Source: Cellulomonas chengniuliangii
GTDB lineage: Bacteria > Actinomycetota > Actinomycetes > Actinomycetales > Cellulomonadaceae
Length of the DNA stretch: 64,000 nucleotides
Assembly: GCF_024508335.1 (NCBI RefSeq)
Contig: NZ_CP101988.1
Span: 744,001 to 808,000 of the forward strand
Direction: 5' to 3'
This document shows, one piece after another, positions 7,254-15,179 of this stretch. The notes beneath the pieces are model-generated. The model ran no database searches. It saw only the letters and a list, made by a program, of their open reading frames with translations, and was not told where the DNA came from. Each line of letters begins with the position of its first letter. The stretch's first letter is position 1. The translations under genes were made by a program, and so were the position numbers.

Positions 7254-8159
7254 ATGAACGTCGACGTGGATGGCATGGCGCGAAGCGTCACGGTGGTCGG
7301 GGAGCCCGGCGGGGAGGGGTCCCGCGCGCTGGTGCTCGTCTTCCATGGCTCCCGGCAAGACGGGCAGGTCCACCGGGCGTTCACCGGCAAGGCCTACGAC
7401 GCGCTCGCCCAGCAGGGCGCTGTCGTCGCCTACCTCGACGGCTACCGGGGGAACTGGAACGACGCGCGTCGGCAGAGCACGTTCCCCGCGCGGGTTGCGG
7501 GCATCGACGACACAGGCTTCGCCCGCGCGGTGATCGACGCCCTGGTGGCGAGGCACGGCATCGACCGCCAGCGAGTGTTCGCCGTGGGGTACTCCAACGG
7601 CGGGCAGATGGTGCTGCGCCTCGTCCACGAGGCGCCAGGGCTGCTGGCGGGCGCGGCCGTCATCGCGGCCACGATGCCGGCGCCGGGGGACTTCCTCGTG
7701 AATGACGGCCCCGGGCCTGGTGTCCCGGTGCCCGTGCTGCTGGTGCACGGCACCAAGGACCGGATCGTGCCCTACGGCGGCGGTGAGATGTCACGCTGGG
7801 CGCGCACGGTGTTCAAGGTCGGCGGGCGCTCGCTGTCGATGCCGGAGACGGCCGCCTACTTCGCCCACCGCAACGGGATCACCGCCGAGCCGGTCCGCAC
7901 CGCGGTCACGGGGTGTGGCCGGGGCCGACGGCAGACCTGGGTCGAGCGCACCCGGTACGCGCAGGACGGGTCCGCGCCGGTGGACCTGTACACCGTGCAC
8001 GGCGGCGGGCACACCGTCCCCGGTCCGCGCAGCGCGCCGTTCGTCCTGGGCGCGACCAACCATGACGTGAGCGCCGCCGAGCTCGTGAGCGAGTTCTTCG
8101 GGCTCGACGGCCGATCGCGCCGATCGCCTGGGCTGGTCAGCCGCGCACCAGCTCCGTGA
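7254..8159 (+). CDS. Feruloyl esterase/PHB depolymerase-like hydrolase, copy 1
   Basis: 301 residues of the LpqC/COG3509 polyhydroxybutyrate depolymerase-feruloyl esterase type. Visible parts are the early VLVFHGSRQDGQ loop, the nucleophile elbow VGYSNGGQMVLR, the acid region LLVHGTKDRIVPYGGGE and a late histidine in VHGGGHTVPGP. No signal peptide is seen, although many relatives are secreted. Its closest visible relative is the 19-kb copy at 18963-19817. The C-terminal 20 or so residues differ from that copy and overlap the convergent gene at 8137 by 23 bases, so this tail may have been gained when the duplicate end was joined to new sequence. Confidence 0.85.
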   Translation: MNVDVDGMARSVTVVGEPGGEGSRALVLVFHGSRQDGQVHRAFTGKAYDALAQQGAVVAYLDGYRGNWNDARRQSTFPARVAGIDDTGFARAVIDALVARHGIDRQRVFAVGYSNGGQMVLRLVHEAPGLLAGAAVIAATMPAPGDFLVNDGPGPGVPVPVLLVHGTKDRIVPYGGGEMSRWARTVFKVGGRSLSMPETAAYFAHRNGITAEPVRTAVTGCGRGRRQTWVERTRYAQDGSAPVDLYTVHGGGHTVPGPRSAPFVLGATNHDVSAAELVSEFFGLDGRSRRSPGLVSRAPAP

Positions 8160-8739
8160 CGGTCGGGTCGCCGTCCAGGGCGGGGACATCGGTGGGGCGG
8201 GCCCAGTAGGTCCACCACGCCCAGCCCGATCCGACGGGCATCCAGCCGCCGCCGCTCGGGATGGACCCGGTGGTGCGCGAGTGCTCCCACTGCCGGTCGT
8301 CACGCTCGACGATGTGGAACAGCGGGCCGTAGGCCACCGAGTGCCAGCCGTATCGACCGGCGCGCGCGAGCACCGACATCTCGTTGAACGCGGTCAGCCG
8401 GCGAAGGACGAGCCGTTCTCTCGAGCCGCCGCTGGTGGTGGCCGCGGTCGCAGAGGCGTCGGGCTGCCCGTAGCGCTGCTGCGCGGCCTGGCGGGTCATG
8501 CCCAGCACCGTGCCGACCTGCTCCCAGGTGCAGCCGGCGCTGCGCGCGGACTGCACGGCGGCGGCGAGCAGCACGTCGGTCTCCGAGCGGGCGGCGCGGG
8601 CCAGCGCGACGAGCTCGAGGTGCGCGTCGGCATCATGCGTGAGGCGCTCGCTCAGCGTCGGGTCGACGTCGTGCAAGGCGCGGGCGAGGTGGTCGCGGAG
8701 GGTGTCTCCGCTGGACTGGGTGGCATCGTCGGAGGTCAT
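8137..8739 (-). CDS. Hypothetical protein with a central helix-turn-helix
   Basis: 200 residues. Residues about 40-95 contain LVALARAARSETDVLLAAAVQSARSAGCTWEQVGTVLGMTRQAAQQRYG, a sigma-70 region 4/AsnC-like helix-turn-helix common in small actinobacterial proteins. The C-terminal half, rich in Trp and Gly (WHSVAYGPLFHIVERDDRQWEH, then SGWAWWTYWARPTD), has no family I know. Two dyads with GTCAA/TTGAC half-sites lie directly upstream of the ATG, which suggests autoregulation. No usual ribosome site precedes the start, so the message may be leaderless. Confidence 0.65.
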   Translation of the reverse strand: MTSDDATQSSGDTLRDHLARALHDVDPTLSERLTHDADAHLELVALARAARSETDVLLAAAVQSARSAGCTWEQVGTVLGMTRQAAQQRYGQPDASATAATTSGGSRERLVLRRLTAFNEMSVLARAGRYGWHSVAYGPLFHIVERDDRQWEHSRTTGSIPSGGGWMPVGSGWAWWTYWARPTDVPALDGDPTVTELVRG

Positions 8740-8741
8740 GC

Positions 8742-8787
8742 GTCAACTGTGGCTTGACGGTGGTCTCCGTGTCAATCGTAGATTGAC
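8742..8787. promoter_or_regulatory. Paired GTCAA/TTGAC dyads upstream of the HTH gene
   Basis: Two 17-bp inverted repeats: GTCAACTGTGGCTTGAC at 8742-8758 and GTCAATCGTAGATTGAC at 8771-8787 (seven-base arms in the second). Their left ends are 29 bp apart. They fill the space right before the start codon of the gene at 8739, a position suited to repression by its own product. Confidence 0.6.
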
Positions 8788-8873
8788 ATGAGTTTCGCCC
8801 TGTTGCCGGTCGATGCGGCGTCGGGAAGGAGGACGGGGCCGCGGGTCGACGTGTCGGCCACCGTCGGTCGGCG

Positions 8874-9476
8874 TCACGACAGGACGTCCTTGACGCTCAA
8901 GTCGCCACCGGCGCCCGGGTAGCGAGTGAAGTCGACGTTCCAGGCGCCGTCCGGGCTGATCGACCACGCCCCGTGGTCGAGCGCCCAGTGCCACCAGGTG
9001 ATCCGCTCGACCATCGTCAGGTGCGGCATGTCCTGAAGTCCGCCGTCGGGCGTCCACACGACCGTGGTCGTGCTGGTGGCGTGCGGGTCAGTGCAGTCGA
9101 GCACGAGCGGGAGCTGGTACCCCAGGACCGGTACGAGCTCGGCACGGAAGATGACGTGGGCGAACGCCTCGTCCTCCGCGAACCCCCGCGCGACCGCGTC
9201 CTGCGTCCAGGTGCGCGACAGGTTCAGCGCCTCCCGCAGTGGGTGGAACTCGCGGTAGGGCGCCAGGGCAGTTGACCCCGCAGCGACTTGCTCACCGTCG
9301 TGCCAGGCCCAGATCGCCACGGCGTCCTCTGGCAGTTGGACGCCGAACTCGTTGCTGATGGCGTCGATCTGCGCTGCCGACAGGCCCGGGCGCAGCTGGG
9401 GCATGCCCCGCGCGCCGAGGCCACGCAGCCGCTGCTCCCAATCGGTCAGTGCTTGTGTGACCTCGGCGGCGGGCAT
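8874..9476 (-). CDS. SMI1/KNR4-type protein, candidate immunity to the upstream nuclease
   Basis: 200 residues from an ATG only 7 bases after the stop of the nuclease gene, so the two are surely one transcript. The N-terminal half follows the SMI1/KNR4 (SUKH) pattern: LRPGLSAAQIDAISNEFGVQLPEDAVAIWAWHDGEQ, then a hydrophobic strand region VPVLGYQLPLVLDCTD. Proteins of this fold are the commonest immunity proteins beside secreted bacterial nuclease toxins. The second half has a Trp-rich segment ITWWHWALDHGAWSI. Binding to the nuclease is inference from position and fold. Confidence 0.7.
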   Translation of the reverse strand: MPAAEVTQALTDWEQRLRGLGARGMPQLRPGLSAAQIDAISNEFGVQLPEDAVAIWAWHDGEQVAAGSTALAPYREFHPLREALNLSRTWTQDAVARGFAEDEAFAHVIFRAELVPVLGYQLPLVLDCTDPHATSTTTVVWTPDGGLQDMPHLTMVERITWWHWALDHGAWSISPDGAWNVDFTRYPGAGGDLSVKDVLS

Positions 9477-9483
9477 TGCTACC

Positions 9484-10803
9484 TCACTTCGGGTTGCAGA
9501 TCTGCAGGGTCGGGACGTGCGGGGCGCTCGGGGGAATGGGGATCGCGAGGAACGAGTCGCCGTTCTGCACGCGGCAGCCGAGCACGAACGCGCCGTACTT
9601 GTTGCCTTGATCGACATTCTGAGGGCCGTCGATCACCTTGAGGCTCGGAGTGGGAACCGCGGCCCCGCCACCTTGCTCTGTGGCGAAGAACGGGTACTCG
9701 TCGCACTGCAGGGTGCCGTTGGTTCCAGCAGCGGCTGCACAGTCGGGATGACTGGCATACCACTGCCGCGGGCTCGGATTCAGCGTCGCCGGCCGGTAGT
9801 TCAGCTCGACCCATGCCGGGTGCTGCGCGATGGCCTGCAGATCGTGGTTGGTGGCTTCAGGGACGTCGAGCTGGCCGGACATAAAGATCGGCTTCTCCTG
9901 GCAGTCCTTGTACGGGTTCGTCGAGACCAGGGCGGCGGCCGTCACGGCGAGGCACTGCTGGATGGCTACTCGCGACCACTCAGGCTGGAGATCGTTCAGC
10001 GTCGCTACCCGCTGGACGAGCTTGTCGTACTTCCACACGCCGTTCGGCAGGCTTGCCGGCGGGACCATCGGGCCGGTCGGGCGAGGGTCGGGGTTGTTGA
10101 CCCAGCCGGGCGCGGTCGCGGGGGCGGTGCCGTCACCGAGGGCGTAGAGAGCTACGACCGCCAGGACGCCGGGGGCGACCTTCGCCATGGCGGCAAGCAC
10201 CGAGCGCATCGTCGCGCCGCTGACCGCTGCCGCGGCAGTGCATGCCTTGGTGTGGTCCTTGAGTGACCCGCCAAGCACGTTCGGCCCGGGGGCGACGTTG
10301 CCGATCAGGCAGACCTCCTCGAAGGTCACCCCACCAGCGACCAGCGCGTATGCGAGCTGGTCGAGGTCGACGTTCGTTCCTAGTTCGTGGATGGTCACCC
10401 CCGCCGTGGCGGCTTGGACCGGCGGCTGCGGCACGGATGCGGTCACCGAGCCGGGACGAGCGCCGCTGACCGGGATGGCGGAGGTGAAGGTGTACTCCGT
10501 GGCGCCGGGGCGGATGTCCTGGGCGGTGGCCCGCCAGGAGCTGCCGTCACCCTCGATGTAGATGTTGACGTTGGTGTTCGCCCCCACGGACCACCCCCAG
10601 CCGCGCAGCTCTGCGGCGGTCACGCCGGTGTACTTGTCGCCGCCGTCGAACATCGACCAGGACTGCATCGCGGTCACCAGGTTGCGCAGGCTGGACTGGG
10701 TGACCGGGTCGTAGATCGACGTGGCGGCGGCTGGGGTTGCGGCGATGCCGCTGGTGAACAGGAGCGCGGCTATGGCCGCGAGCGCTGGGCGTAGTGCTCT
10801 CAT
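9484..10803 (-). CDS. Secreted NucA/NucB-type deoxyribonuclease
   Basis: 439 residues. A Sec signal peptide (residues 1 to about 27, ending PAAATS) is followed by about 80 residues resembling the soluble head of pilin-like proteins (LRNLVTAMQSWSMFDGGDKYTG to GSSWRATA). A long middle part has a hydrophobic stretch near 205-222. The C terminus from about 318 matches the NucA/NucB nuclease domain: NHDLQAIAQHPAWVELNY, CDEYPFFATEQGG at 367-379 with the Asp-Glu pair of the active site, NVDQGNKYG and a final Cys-rich end. Such enzymes cut DNA outside the cell. The linked SMI1/KNR4 gene suggests use against neighbours; nutrient scavenging or biofilm remodelling are alternatives. Confidence 0.82.
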   Translation of the reverse strand: MRALRPALAAIAALLFTSGIAATPAAATSIYDPVTQSSLRNLVTAMQSWSMFDGGDKYTGVTAAELRGWGWSVGANTNVNIYIEGDGSSWRATAQDIRPGATEYTFTSAIPVSGARPGSVTASVPQPPVQAATAGVTIHELGTNVDLDQLAYALVAGGVTFEEVCLIGNVAPGPNVLGGSLKDHTKACTAAAAVSGATMRSVLAAMAKVAPGVLAVVALYALGDGTAPATAPGWVNNPDPRPTGPMVPPASLPNGVWKYDKLVQRVATLNDLQPEWSRVAIQQCLAVTAAALVSTNPYKDCQEKPIFMSGQLDVPEATNHDLQAIAQHPAWVELNYRPATLNPSPRQWYASHPDCAAAAGTNGTLQCDEYPFFATEQGGGAAVPTPSLKVIDGPQNVDQGNKYGAFVLGCRVQNGDSFLAIPIPPSAPHVPTLQICNPK

Positions 10804-11218
10804 TCTGGCAGAACCCCCTGGCGTGGGGGCGTGGCGCGGGACGGTGGGGCGCGCCCCCGTGACGCCCGGCCGTCATGTGCGGTCATGACACTGCCGGATC
10901 GTGGGGCGCGCGGGTAGGGATGTCCCTCGTTCGGAGCAGACCCGAGCCTCGCCGTCAGGCACAACGCCGTCGACTGGCTCCACCGCCAGCACGCCCAGGC
11001 GCCCGCCACCGCCGGCTGAGCCCCGAACTGAAGGGCAACGACACCAGCCCTCTCGGAGGGCTACTGGCCCATCCCCGACCCCCGCACCGGTAGGCTGAAC
11101 CCGCGCCGAACGGACCGTCGAGGCCCGAGCGGCGACGCACGGGGCTCACGAGAACACTCGGACAGACGCTCGGCGCGATCCTCGCCGAGTGCTCGACAGA
11201 GGTTCGGGCAGGTCCCAC
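10804..11218. other. Gene-free stretch between the nuclease and tRNA-Arg
   Basis: I see no convincing gene. It should hold the promoter of the nuclease and of tRNA-Arg. A 12-bp palindrome GGGGCGCGCCCC lies at 10846-10857, and a 7-bp inverted repeat CACTCGG/CCGAGTG spans 11155-11191 just ahead of the tRNA. Short open frames here have poor codon bias and no ribosome sites. Confidence 0.5.
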
Positions 11219-11291
11219 GCGCCTGTAGCTCAGGGGATAGAGCACCGCTCTCCTAAAGCGGGTGTCGGCAGTTCGAATCTGCCCAGGCGCA
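11219..11291 (+). tRNA. tRNA-Arg (anticodon CCU)
   Basis: A complete cloverleaf of 73 bases: acceptor GCGCCTG pairs with CAGGCGC, D stem GCTC/GAGC, anticodon stem CCGCT/AGCGG around loop CTCCTAA (anticodon CCT, reading AGG), variable GTGTC, T stem GGCAG/CTGCC with TTCGAAT. CCA is not encoded. tRNA genes are common integration targets, and the sequence downstream of this one has atypical composition. Confidence 0.97.
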
Positions 11292-11554
11292 CATTGTGTT
11301 GATGCAGGTAAAGGGCTGGGGGCAAGTCTGACGCAGGGCTTGAAGAGGGCTGGTGGTCAGCAGCCCGTCGGTCGGCGCGGTCGCATGGCTTGGCCTTCCG
11401 ATGCTTGACGGCGCCGACTTACTGCGCGCCTTCGGTGGCAGCATGTCGCCGTGGCTCTGGGCCGAAGCGGCCGTGTGGCGGAGAGCGGCCATCGACATGT
11501 GTGCCGGCCCGGCCAGGCCACGGAGCCCGTATCGGGAGCGCTACGGTCCGCATC

Positions 11555-12136
11555 ATGAACAGCAACTGGCTCATCGACTACAGCAACCAATGGCATGACA
11601 CGTGGGAGCTCATCGGCGCGTTCGCCACGCTCTGCGCAGTGCTGCTGGCGCTCGTCGGCTTCTGGTTCGAAGCGACCCGGGCCGCACGCGCGGAGACCCG
11701 AGCGGAGAGAGCCGAGGAAGCGCTCGCAAAGGACCGGGCCGACGCCGACTCGGCTCGCATAAGCGCTGAGAGCGAGCGGGTCGACCGGGAGCGTCGCGCC
11801 CAGGCTCTCCTCGTTATTGGTTGGGCAAAGTTCAAACCGGAGCAGACAATGTTGAACGGCGCGACTCTTGGCAGCTGGGAGGTCCGCGTCGGCAACTACT
11901 CGGGCGCACCTGTGTTCGACGTCCGTGCCGAGGCCATCCAGAACAACTCGATCGACAAGTACGCCGAAACACCGGTTCTAGCCCCGGGGCGCGAGTTGGT
12001 CCTCGAAGCGACGTCGATCGACGAGACAAGCGGCCCGAACGCGGTGCTGTACTTCCGCGACGTCGCCGGGCGCTACTGGAGGCGACTCCAATCGGGCGCG
12101 TTGAGTGAGGTCAACGAGCACCGTCAACCTATCTAG
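11555..12136 (+). CDS. Membrane-anchored coiled-coil protein, unknown function
   Basis: 193 residues from the ATG at 11555, just after a weak ribosome signal; the longer upstream frame has no coding bias. One membrane helix (LIGAFATLCAVLLALVGFWF, about residues 20-40) is followed by a charged coiled coil of about 50 residues rich in Arg, Glu and Ala, then about 90 residues of a likely beta-rich domain (SWEVRVGNYSGAPVFDVRAE, VLYFRDVAGRYWRRL). This N-terminal anchor, coiled coil and small soluble domain design is often seen in proteins encoded on genomic islands. No family recognised. Confidence 0.6.
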   Translation: MNSNWLIDYSNQWHDTWELIGAFATLCAVLLALVGFWFEATRAARAETRAERAEEALAKDRADADSARISAESERVDRERRAQALLVIGWAKFKPEQTMLNGATLGSWEVRVGNYSGAPVFDVRAEAIQNNSIDKYAETPVLAPGRELVLEATSIDETSGPNAVLYFRDVAGRYWRRLQSGALSEVNEHRQPI

Positions 12137-12612
12137 CGTTCCGAGGCCGTGGCGAGCCCTTCCGGGCGATGGAGAGGACAAGGGACTTCCCCACGGTCAG
12201 CCCCCGATCCTGGCCGGCCATCGTCATCTACGAAATAGAAGAAGCCGTTTCAGGTAGTCGCGGTGGGCTACTACCTCCGCCTCATCTGATAAATCCTCGT
12301 CGACGGGCGAAGGAAGGTCAGCTGATTAGTGCCGGTCCCGTGTCGACGAGTACGTGGTCCGGAAGTACCAGCGCGTCAGCGGCATGGCCGATAGGACCTA
12401 GGAGCCAACTGACCGCTTGCTAAGTCACCGGCTCGGCCACTAATCACAGATCTCTACACCTTCTCTGCTCCACTGCGTTGCGGCTGAGCCCGTGATCGAG
12501 CATGCCCCGAGCGCGGCTTCGTCGGCTGACGGCCCTTGGATGTCCGACCTCTCTGCGACTGGCTCTATGCCGGAGCCGTCTTGGGGTTCCACGCGTCCGA
12601 ATGCTGGTGCAG
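12137..12612. other. Gene-free stretch between convergent island genes
   Basis: No supported gene. Composition is less GC-rich than the flanking core and the short frames lack codon bias. I found no IS inverted repeats or second copy of the tRNA-Arg end here by eye. The convergent layout predicts a terminator but no clean hairpin with a T tract was seen. Confidence 0.45.
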
Positions 12613-13482
12613 TTACCCGTTGGCGGCGCTTCGAGCCTTGATCATCGGGCGCATCGACTGGTGGACGCGGAACGGCTGAAGAGGGAGGGATTGACCCTGC
12701 AGAATGCCACTCTCGATATCCGACTTTGATCGGAAAGTTCGCCACAGAGTCGAGAACATATCTCGATCATCTATCCACACCCCCGTGAGGAGGCCCTCGT
12801 CGATCCATCGCCCGAGCACGTGCTCGAAAAGTAACTGGTTATATGCGCGCACCGTCGCCGCAACGACCGCCACTATGTCATGAATTGCACTCGGCGAATC
12901 GAAAGAAATCCAGCTGCCCACTGGAAGGCTCAGGACCTTCGCATTGTGGCTGGCAACATATCCGCCTGCATGGATCGCGCAATGGCGGACGTGGCAAACG
13001 CGCTCGAATGAGGCAAGTTCCACAGTCAGTGAGGACCTGCCCTTGATATCAAGACCAGTTATCTTCTTGGTCCATTCCTTGATAGCGCTGGCACTGGAAA
13101 AACTTGTCCGATCGAGCGCCGCTCGGAGTGCATCGCCCAGCGAGCCGCTTAGGACAAACTCGATCTGCGTGTCGATAGGACGCACGAGGTCGGTGCATAG
13201 AGGGCAGGCTGACGCAACTTCTGTCAGCAAGGTGCGAAAATAGTCCTCTGCTACGGCTACGGCCGAGGAACTGAGGATCAGGCCGTGCTGTGGGTTCCAG
13301 TCCGGAGCGTGACGCGCCGCCAGCTGGGTGATTACGAGGAGCCCAGAGAAGGCTCGATCGATTGCCGAGTCCTCCGAAGCACCGGATCGGTGGATCGACA
13401 TCGAACTCTGTTTTAGCCGCGCGAGCGGATCGCTACCCCCCGGTGAAGCGGAGGGGAGGCAACTTGCAGGCAAGACGTGCAT
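12613..13482 (-). CDS. HEPN-domain protein, candidate ribonuclease effector
   Basis: 289 residues. The ATG overlaps the stop of the ATPase as TAATG, so translation is coupled. Residues 66-90 (HGLILSSSAVAVAEDYFRTL) have the helix seen at the start of MAE_28990/RiboL-PSP-type HEPN domains, and residues 161-174 contain R166-H-C-A-I-H171, the R-(N/H/D)-x3-H active-site motif of HEPN ribonucleases, followed by GG. Two cysteines at 93 and 96 form a CxxC. The remaining C-terminal 100 residues are helical and unassigned. HEPN proteins usually cut RNA in defence or toxin systems. RNase activity is inferred, and the family match is by eye. Confidence 0.62.
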   Translation of the reverse strand: MHVLPASCLPSASPGGSDPLARLKQSSMSIHRSGASEDSAIDRAFSGLLVITQLAARHAPDWNPQHGLILSSSAVAVAEDYFRTLLTEVASACPLCTDLVRPIDTQIEFVLSGSLGDALRAALDRTSFSSASAIKEWTKKITGLDIKGRSSLTVELASFERVCHVRHCAIHAGGYVASHNAKVLSLPVGSWISFDSPSAIHDIVAVVAATVRAYNQLLFEHVLGRWIDEGLLTGVWIDDRDMFSTLWRTFRSKSDIESGILQGQSLPLQPFRVHQSMRPMIKARSAANG

Positions 13483-15179
13483 TACAGCGTGACGTATTCT
13501 TCTGCGCGCGCCTTGATGCGCGCGGACCACGTCTTGCCAATACTCTTGACCGTGCGCAACTGGCCGCCACCATCGTCAAGCATTATGTCCTGGACCGACT
13601 TTATGTTGGTGAGTTCGAGGATTCTCTCCAATTTTAGGGGAGGAAGATTGAGTCGATCGATGGGCGACGCGAGCAGTTCGATATACACCGATTGCTCGGT
13701 CAAAGCGGTGCCACATTTGAAGCAAAATACCGCATCGTCTGAGACTCTGGGGCTGCCACACTTTGGGCACGGCGACAGGTTCAGGCTGCACTTATTCGCG
13801 CGATCCGCGGTAAACAACCTCTCGGGTTGACGTCTGACGAAGTCATCGGCGCTTTGTCGTGCCAGGGCTTTATTCGCTTCCTCCGCAGACGGGTTGCGGC
13901 CCAGAGATAGGGCGTTGTCCGCGATTAGGAGTGACGTGTGAACTTGGATCTTTTCATAGCGATCGCGGCCTCTCGAAACCACGCCGATTCGTCGGATCAG
14001 TCCCGCGTACTCGAGTAGCGAAAAGACTTGGGTCAAATCGGCGTCCCATGGCTGTGCTAGCGCAACACCAATGTACCTAGGTCCGCCGCGTGGGCGTTGG
14101 TGATTCGTCTCCCGAATCTCCCCAATCATCGCGTTGTAGACTTCTGCACCAACACTGACAAAATTCTCGTACCGAGGAAGCTTGTTTGCGACCTCGCCAA
14201 AGAGCGAGCGCACGCGATCAGCGTTCGTTCGGACCGCATCCCGGAGGCGCGGAAGCGTCGGTGCCGAGATGCTCTCGGCTTCGTCATCGTCGTCGGAAAT
14301 TCCTACCGAATCCGAAAGGATGTTGAGAAAGTTCCGCGGCAGTCCGAACGAGGCATGTGCCGCCATTGCGACGAGGTCGGGTCTGACCGTGGACTGCAGA
14401 CTTTCCGGGAAGCGCGCACGAAATATCGACTGCATTGCGTCCAGGTAGTCGGGAGAGTCGGGCCTAATCCAAACCTCGATCTCCTCCGCCTCGTGCCCCA
14501 CGTTGAAGAACGGACTGTACGATGTCACCCCGGGATATATCGCAGCCTTACAGGCCACTGTTCGCGATCGCAGCGCTCGGAAGACTTCGAAAAACTCGCG
14601 TTGCTGCTGGTGCATGAATGCGTGCGCCGCGTCGTCCATTAGGAGAACTGCGCGCGCCTTGCCAAGCTGTTCGCACCAACCCTCAATTCGAGCGAGCAGG
14701 TCCGCGGGAGCGATCGTAGGAGCGCTAGTCCTCGGCGCCTGTCCGATAGAAGTCTGGAGCTCGTTGATATAGGCAATCCCAGCGCCTGCCAGTTGAGCCA
14801 GGTCCGGCGGGCTGTCCTCTCCGAGTGTTTCGTTGAGGGCAATGATGATTTTGTAGATAAGCCATTGACGAAAGTGCTCGATCGCACGCTCGGAACGAAG
14901 CATGAGTGGTTCGAGGGCCAGGTGTTGCGAGTAATTTATATACGTCACTAGGACATTGTCGCGTTCTTGCAGTCGATAGAACGCGCGCTTCAGATAGTTT
15001 GACTTCCCCGAGCCGCGCGGTCCTTTCAGCAACTTGGGTCCTGGGCCCATCAGCCGGCGAAGGATGGATTCATCGCCAGGAACTACTCCCGTCCAGCGTT
15101 CGAGTTCGTCGGCGCTGAGATCTTCCGCGCGGAGTGTGTATAGGGACTCGAGGTCTTGTCCACTGGGGAGATCAGGCAT
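13482..15179 (-). CDS. ORC/CDC6-like AAA+ ATPase with zinc ribbon and HhH-like tail
   Basis: 565 residues. Walker A is GPRGSGKS at 53-60, Walker B AVLLMDDAAH at 177-186 and a sensor-2-like GLPRNF at 279-284, the layout of ORC/CDC6-STAND type ATPases. A winged-helix-like segment follows at about 380-420. A zinc ribbon has CPKC at 471-474 and CFKC at 486-489, and residues 510-565 (LTNIKSVQDIM, then TVKSIGKTWSARI) look like helix-hairpin-helix units for nucleic-acid binding. The gene is markedly less GC-biased than its surroundings. It is first in a two-gene unit with the HEPN gene, so it may sense a foreign nucleic acid or protein and switch the effector on. Confidence 0.75.
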   Translation of the reverse strand: MPDLPSGQDLESLYTLRAEDLSADELERWTGVVPGDESILRRLMGPGPKLLKGPRGSGKSNYLKRAFYRLQERDNVLVTYINYSQHLALEPLMLRSERAIEHFRQWLIYKIIIALNETLGEDSPPDLAQLAGAGIAYINELQTSIGQAPRTSAPTIAPADLLARIEGWCEQLGKARAVLLMDDAAHAFMHQQQREFFEVFRALRSRTVACKAAIYPGVTSYSPFFNVGHEAEEIEVWIRPDSPDYLDAMQSIFRARFPESLQSTVRPDLVAMAAHASFGLPRNFLNILSDSVGISDDDDEAESISAPTLPRLRDAVRTNADRVRSLFGEVANKLPRYENFVSVGAEVYNAMIGEIRETNHQRPRGGPRYIGVALAQPWDADLTQVFSLLEYAGLIRRIGVVSRGRDRYEKIQVHTSLLIADNALSLGRNPSAEEANKALARQSADDFVRRQPERLFTADRANKCSLNLSPCPKCGSPRVSDDAVFCFKCGTALTEQSVYIELLASPIDRLNLPPLKLERILELTNIKSVQDIMLDDGGGQLRTVKSIGKTWSARIKARAEEYVTL

